From Zhengitettix transpicula (Eukaryota; Arthropoda; Insecta; Orthoptera; Tetrigidae), in the NCBI GenBank assembly GCA_037074705.1, contig CM073596.1, positions 23,286,001-23,350,000 on the forward strand: a stretch of DNA of 64,000 bases. The letters are read 5' to 3'. The notes under the pieces are model-generated. The model saw only the letters and a list, made by a program, of their open reading frames with translations. It was not told the origin of the DNA and did no database searches. Position 1 is the first letter of the stretch. Each line of letters opens with the position of its first letter. This document shows, in pieces, positions 59,531 to 64,000 of the stretch. The position numbers and the translations under genes are program-made.

Positions 59531-62400
59531 TTATTTGACAAAATAATTTATGAATTCATAATTTACTGTGTCATGTTGGTATGGTACTAAATATGGGAAC
59601 TGCATAACTATTTCCATTGTATGGTATTTTAGATCCCATTTCAACTACATTTTCTGTTATTAATGTTTAATTTCCAATGACACATTCTTCAGTGTAAATA
59701 TGAATAAAAAAAAACAATTTATACAACTTGCAATTAAAAAGTAATAATGAAACTTGTCTACTGTCAAAGAAAGTAGAGTTAAAGAAGGCCAATTTAAATT
59801 AATGTTATTAAGTGCCTTTGTATTAAGATTTTTACTAAAAGTATTTTTTAAACACATTGCAAATTACCTACATTATTAAGAACTTAAAATAACAAGAACA
59901 CTACTATTATGTCTTTCATCATCTACTAATTTCTTTGTTAAGAATATGAAGAAAAATTTGTTGGAATTTGATTTCATCTTAACCTTTGTTATTGAAGTTT
60001 TGTTCTGAAAAAAATTATACTAATTAAACATTTTCATTTTTAATACTTGCAATTGTTCTTATCTGGATTAACATTTTAAATGGCTTATTCCTTGCCTTAT
60101 AAGGACAAAACTTAGTTCAGTGTCATTTTTCAGTTTGTTTATTTTATGGCTTCTTCATCAAAACCCACAATAACAGCTTTTATTTTCCAGATAATGACTT
60201 TGACTTTGCATGTAATATGATAGGTAGCAGCATTAAGGAAATGATCCAAATTACTATTTAATGGGTTTATAGCCATTATTGAACAGGAGCTATGCCGATA
60301 AAATCTAAATATTTCTTGGCAAAAAAATAATTTTGCTTAATTTTGTTAATGAAAAGTGCTTGTTTAATCCATACCAACTTAATTTTAACAGTTGTGAGTA
60401 GTATTTTAAGTGTATATAAAATTATGTCTCTTTCTCCTTATCATATTTGACTATACTTTATTTAGTTCATATTTCCTCTGTAATTGTTATGATATGCTAT
60501 ACATGGTTTTCTATCATTTTTGAGTATGAGCTAAATTTGTAGCCTTGGTTCGATGTTTTTAATTTTTAATTGGATGTGTCATTTAAAAACCAATAACAAT
60601 TACCAACATTGAATTCTTGTCATTATTTGTTGTAAATTTGATGTGTAAATATTTTGAGCTACTTCTTGGTGTATAATTCTACAAAAATACCCTAGGTAAA
60701 TAATTAGATATAATTCATAAGTAACTCACTATTTTTAATTACTTTATGCACATAGAAAATGTACGTCAATGAAATGTTACCTTCTGCTCTAACTTCTAAT
60801 AAGTAAATCAGAATATTTTGCAATTTTTATTGACTTGTCCTAAGAATTATATGTATTATTGTTATACTATGATCATATTTTTATATTTTATCTCTTATTA
60901 GATAAAGTGTTATAGATCTTAGATTATATAAAATTGCAATAAAAAAACAGTTTTTCATACATTTGAACAATACTTTGTATCAGTTAGTCAAAAAATCCCA
61001 AATCATAAAGCAAAAAGTACACAGCAACATTGTTTTAATTCTGTCACTGTGTCTGACAATGTGTTTATAAATCATGCTGACTTCAATAATTGTTTCATCA
61101 GCTAAAGAAAGAAATATGATATTCTGTCAACCTTTCTACTATGGGATCTTGCACAGTTAAACTATGTAGCCATCAATGTTTTGCTCAATCTGTATTAATG
61201 TGAAACTAATATACTTTAGATAATAATGGATACATTTTCATAAAACTCTGCACCATTATTTACTTGTATATTTTGCACCACTGCATTTGTGGTCCTTCTT
61301 TGAGATGAGTATTAAAAAAGTCTGAGTTTATCCACATTACCAAGCACTGACAACCCTTGGTGCCTATTTTTATTTATCAATCACAGATTTTATATTACCT
61401 CTGATTAGGTCACTTTTTGCTAAATGTAATTGGTCATTATTGATGCATCCATCTCTACATGTGGACAAGTCTTCAATGAGAAAAAAAATTGGAATTTTAA
61501 TCAAATTAATTCCATTTTTGTGCATCTGAGTCACTAATGTAAAATTGGAATATTTTTTAATTATCATTAAGATTTCATAAATTTATTGGAGTATTATTTG
61601 TTTGTAATATAAAATGGTAAATAAATAATTTATTTTTATAATATATCATAATTATTCTAAATCTTGGTAGATGTATACACACTTTGTGAAATGTTGCTGT
61701 TTGTGTGTAACTGCCTATTTCAATAAGTATAGTAGTTAAAATATATGTATAACATGTTGTAAAGAATCTGTTAATATTTCATAAATAAAATTTATTAATG
61801 TTTTGGAAACAGGATGTACAATCCTTGTATAGTTAATTTCATATGTATTTTGTGAACCTAAAATCAAATATTATTACATCAGATTACTCAAACCACACTG
61901 GAAAAAAATTAATCAGCAATCATTAATTTTCTGAATAAATGTGATTTCTAATTTTAATATTTCAGCAATAATTTACAAAACTCACATAACTTAATCCTCT
62001 CCCAAACATGGGAGATAAGTCTACACTGTATAAAAAAATAAGTGTAGCATGATAGAACAAAAATTCTGTATGATTATGTTTCGATAATTATTTGATTTCA
62101 TTACAGGCATTGAGATATTGGCAAGTGTAGAATGATGGGTGCGAATATGAACCATTAAGTCAGTACAGTCAACATCTTGCATTCAATTTAATCATGTGTT
62201 CAATTGCATTTTATGATAAATTGCTTCTTGCATTCAATTGTATACACATAAAACAGCAATATTTAAACAGGGCCCTCCTAGGATATTAAGGGATATTTGA
62301 CTCTATCCCCTACTGACATAAGGTTCATATTCACACCCAGGCAATGAATTGTTGTGTGAGTAGACAGTGGAATTTTGTAGCTGCCTAGTTTCTCCTAATT
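59531..62400. other. Convergent intergenic / 3' UTR region
   Basis: About 2.9 kb of very AT-rich sequence without recognisable genes, RNA genes or repeats. Candidate plus-strand poly(A) hexamers (AATAAA) occur near 59704, 60933, 61620 and 61784. Confidence 0.4.
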
Positions 62401-62401
62401 C

Positions 62402-62407
62402 TTTATT
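62402..62407 (-). terminator. Candidate poly(A) signal of the Kelch gene
   Basis: TTTATT on the plus strand reads AATAAA on the minus strand, about 400 nt after the Kelch stop codon. One of several possible signals. Confidence 0.35.
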
Positions 62408-62802
62408 AGCCTAGTGAGAATCATGGTCCACATTTTAACTTGGGATTTACAGAGATCAGATTGTTTCAATGAACTAACAGCAATATTGGTTAATTATAAC
62501 ACAAATTATCATAATTAAATTATTTGTTCAGTATTTAATAAATTTGATTTTCTTCAATAAAAGCTCAGCCATTTAATTTTAACCCCACTGCATTACAGAG
62601 TCAAGTTAATTTAAATTAAGTTATTATTAACAAAAAAGCTAGTTTTGTATTTTTTTTATATAAAGCAATATGACAATTTTATGTGCACATCCTACACAAT
62701 ATATAAATAATTTTGATACATTGATCTATTTTCAGAGAAAAGAAAAATCATAATCACTGTCAAGCAAATGATTAATTTATGATTTTGGCACACAAAAATG
62801 AA

Positions 62803-62981
62803 CTATCTCATATTCATAACAGTCGCTGCTGGTAAGGTTAAAGAATCATGGCCTGAAACGTTGATTGGTAACTCTGTAATTCCTCGAATCCAAGTACGCC
62901 TGTCACAACAATAGCATTCAATATTTCTTAAGGCTTTCATATATATAGTTGTGACTCCTCCAATAATTAGCATCTGTGAAG
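62803..62981 (-). CDS. Kelch gene last coding exon
   Basis: 179 nt from acceptor to TAG. Encodes SQMLIIGGVTTIYMK and the rest of the final blade. Too short and ATG-poor to stand out as a frame, but domain continuity with the upstream exon is clear. Confidence 0.82.
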
Positions 62982-63433
62982 CTGTATAATTTCAAAAAAA
63001 TAATTATGTAAAAATAGAAATTAAAAAATGTTTATGCAAAGAATCAAAGCATAAAATGTGCCAGTGGAGCTACATTTACAAAGGAACTGACACTTTTATA
63101 ACTCACATTCTGCATATAAATAGAAATTATGAATATATTAATTTAACAAATTATATTTAATTTATAAAGTTCTTACCAAGATAAGAAACAGAATGATTAT
63201 GTCGAGGTATGGCTAGCTCTGTTCTTAAATTCCACTCTTGTGTGTCTTCATTCCAGACATGAATAGTTCCAATGCTAGCCGTATTTTGGTCTCTCTCACT
63301 CATCCTGCCTGCTCCTCCAATTATGTAAAGAGTATCATACTTTGCAAAAAGTTGACCAAAGCATATGGGAAATTGCAATAATTTTCCCGGAATCCATCTA
63401 GAGATGAAGGTAGCCATGTCAAATAAACATTTT
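62803..63433 (-). CDS. Kelch-repeat protein, last two exons (C-terminal part)
   Basis: Two minus-strand exons, 63177-63433 and 62803-62981, join in frame (CTTG|GTAAGA donor, ATTATACAG acceptor, forming an Ala codon) to encode about 145 residues ending VMNMR and a TAG stop. Two kelch blades are visible: YIIGGAGRMSERD with VWNEDTQEWNLRTELAIPRH, and MLIIGGVTTIYMKALRNIE with CCDRRTWIRGITELP and a closing SGHDSLTLP. The GG pair, the conserved Tyr/Trp spacing and the LP..R/GH motifs are the kelch signature of beta-propeller proteins, most often BTB-kelch adaptors of CUL3 ubiquitin ligases. BTB and BACK domains would lie upstream, outside the window. The exon 5' end is at a TCTTTAG acceptor; the ATG at 63417 is internal. 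I cannot name the family member. Confidence 0.85.
63177..63433 (-). CDS. Kelch gene penultimate exon
   Basis: 257 nt, acceptor ATCTTTAG|A at 63434, donor at 63176. Encodes CLFDMATFISRWIPGKLLQF through PRHNHSVSYL, including one kelch blade. Confidence 0.8.
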
Positions 63434-64000
63434 CTAAAGATTATTTAAGTATTCAGATAATGGCAGTTGATGCAGGGTATCATCACAAGAAATTGACAGC
63501 TGGGTAAGAAGTTAAGGTTCAGGAAATGTGATAGCAGTAAAATAAGTAAATAAAGCACTATTACAATGTAGCAGTTCAAATATAGTTAACATCACAGAAA
63601 GGAGAACACTGAATAGGAGTATCAATCTTATTATTGGAGGTCTGTAAAATACTCTCTATTGGCCAAACAAAATGCATTGCTAACCACTGCAGCACTCTCA
63701 GAAAACACCATTCCCAATATTTGCGTTAATGTTTTGGTGGCACAAGCTCTGACACTGTAATCAGTTTGACTGTTTATATGGTAGAACTTGCTGCCAAAAC
63801 ATTGTTATTGCAAACCCAATAAATATGTTTCAAACAAATTAACTAGGAAAACCTCTAATTTCAACCAATGATTCACAATAACACTACATAAGTCTTTTAT
63901 CTGCCCTCATCCTCATATTTGTCAGAAACAGAACTCTCCTTCTAACAAACCTTACAGTTCAGGCAAATAAGTAATTGACTCGACATCCTCTAAAGTTGCC
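63434..64000 (-). other. Intron of the Kelch gene
   Basis: Upstream of the penultimate exon on the minus strand. I see no further kelch or BTB exon up to the window edge. Confidence 0.6.

Overview
This is an AT-rich eukaryotic window and almost certainly insect. It carries spliced genes with GT-AG introns, large introns, (TA)n microsatellites, degraded non-LTR retrotransposons, and two insect-type orthologues of conserved animal genes. Long introns packed with short interspersed and foldback repeats suggest a large-genome hemimetabolous insect such as a cockroach or termite. That placement is inference from overall character and not from a diagnostic sequence.

Three protein-coding genes are supported. 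(1) On the minus strand at 43926-44344 lie the first two coding exons of a Musashi-family RNA-binding protein, best matched to insect Rbp6 / vertebrate MSI2. They encode the acidic N-terminus and the RNP2 motif of RRM1. The gene then runs left into an intron that appears to fill positions 1-43925, because I found no further RRM exon there. (2) On the plus strand at 46614-56262 is a complete eight-coding-exon DNTTIP1 orthologue, the dimerising scaffold subunit of the MiDAC histone deacetylase complex. The spliced reading frame is 505 codons and all seven splice junctions keep phase. (3) On the minus strand at 62803-63433 are the last two exons of a Kelch-repeat protein, convergent with DNTTIP1.

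Layout: 1-43925 is Musashi intron sequence. It holds two LINE reverse-transcriptase relics (about 1690-2172 and 36656-36940), one long inverted repeat (about 5396-7797), a short interspersed repeat family with all informative copies in the same orientation (7411, 14561, 23165, 35455, 35829, 41144), TA microsatellites, a strong G-quadruplex motif, and several GC-richer single-copy patches. About 43730-44660 is a CpG-rich promoter island with a perfect CRE and two CCAAT boxes. It drives Musashi leftward and may also drive DNTTIP1 rightward, since DNTTIP1's first coding exon is preceded by a 3' splice site. 46614-56262 is DNTTIP1. 56263-62802 is the convergent intergenic and 3' UTR region. 62803-64000 is the Kelch gene.

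The most unusual structure is in the DNTTIP1 introns and 3' flank (47.9-53.4 kb and 57.0-59.5 kb). At least a dozen short, often palindromic repeats there share almost nothing along their length except the conserved arm core TTTCAGGTAAGT or its complement ACTTACCTGAAA. That is a juxtaposed 3' and 5' splice site, the form of a zero-length 'ratchet' exon. Interleaved with them are palindromes built from a tRNA-like SINE. These may be a mobile foldback family that carries its own recursive-splice signal.
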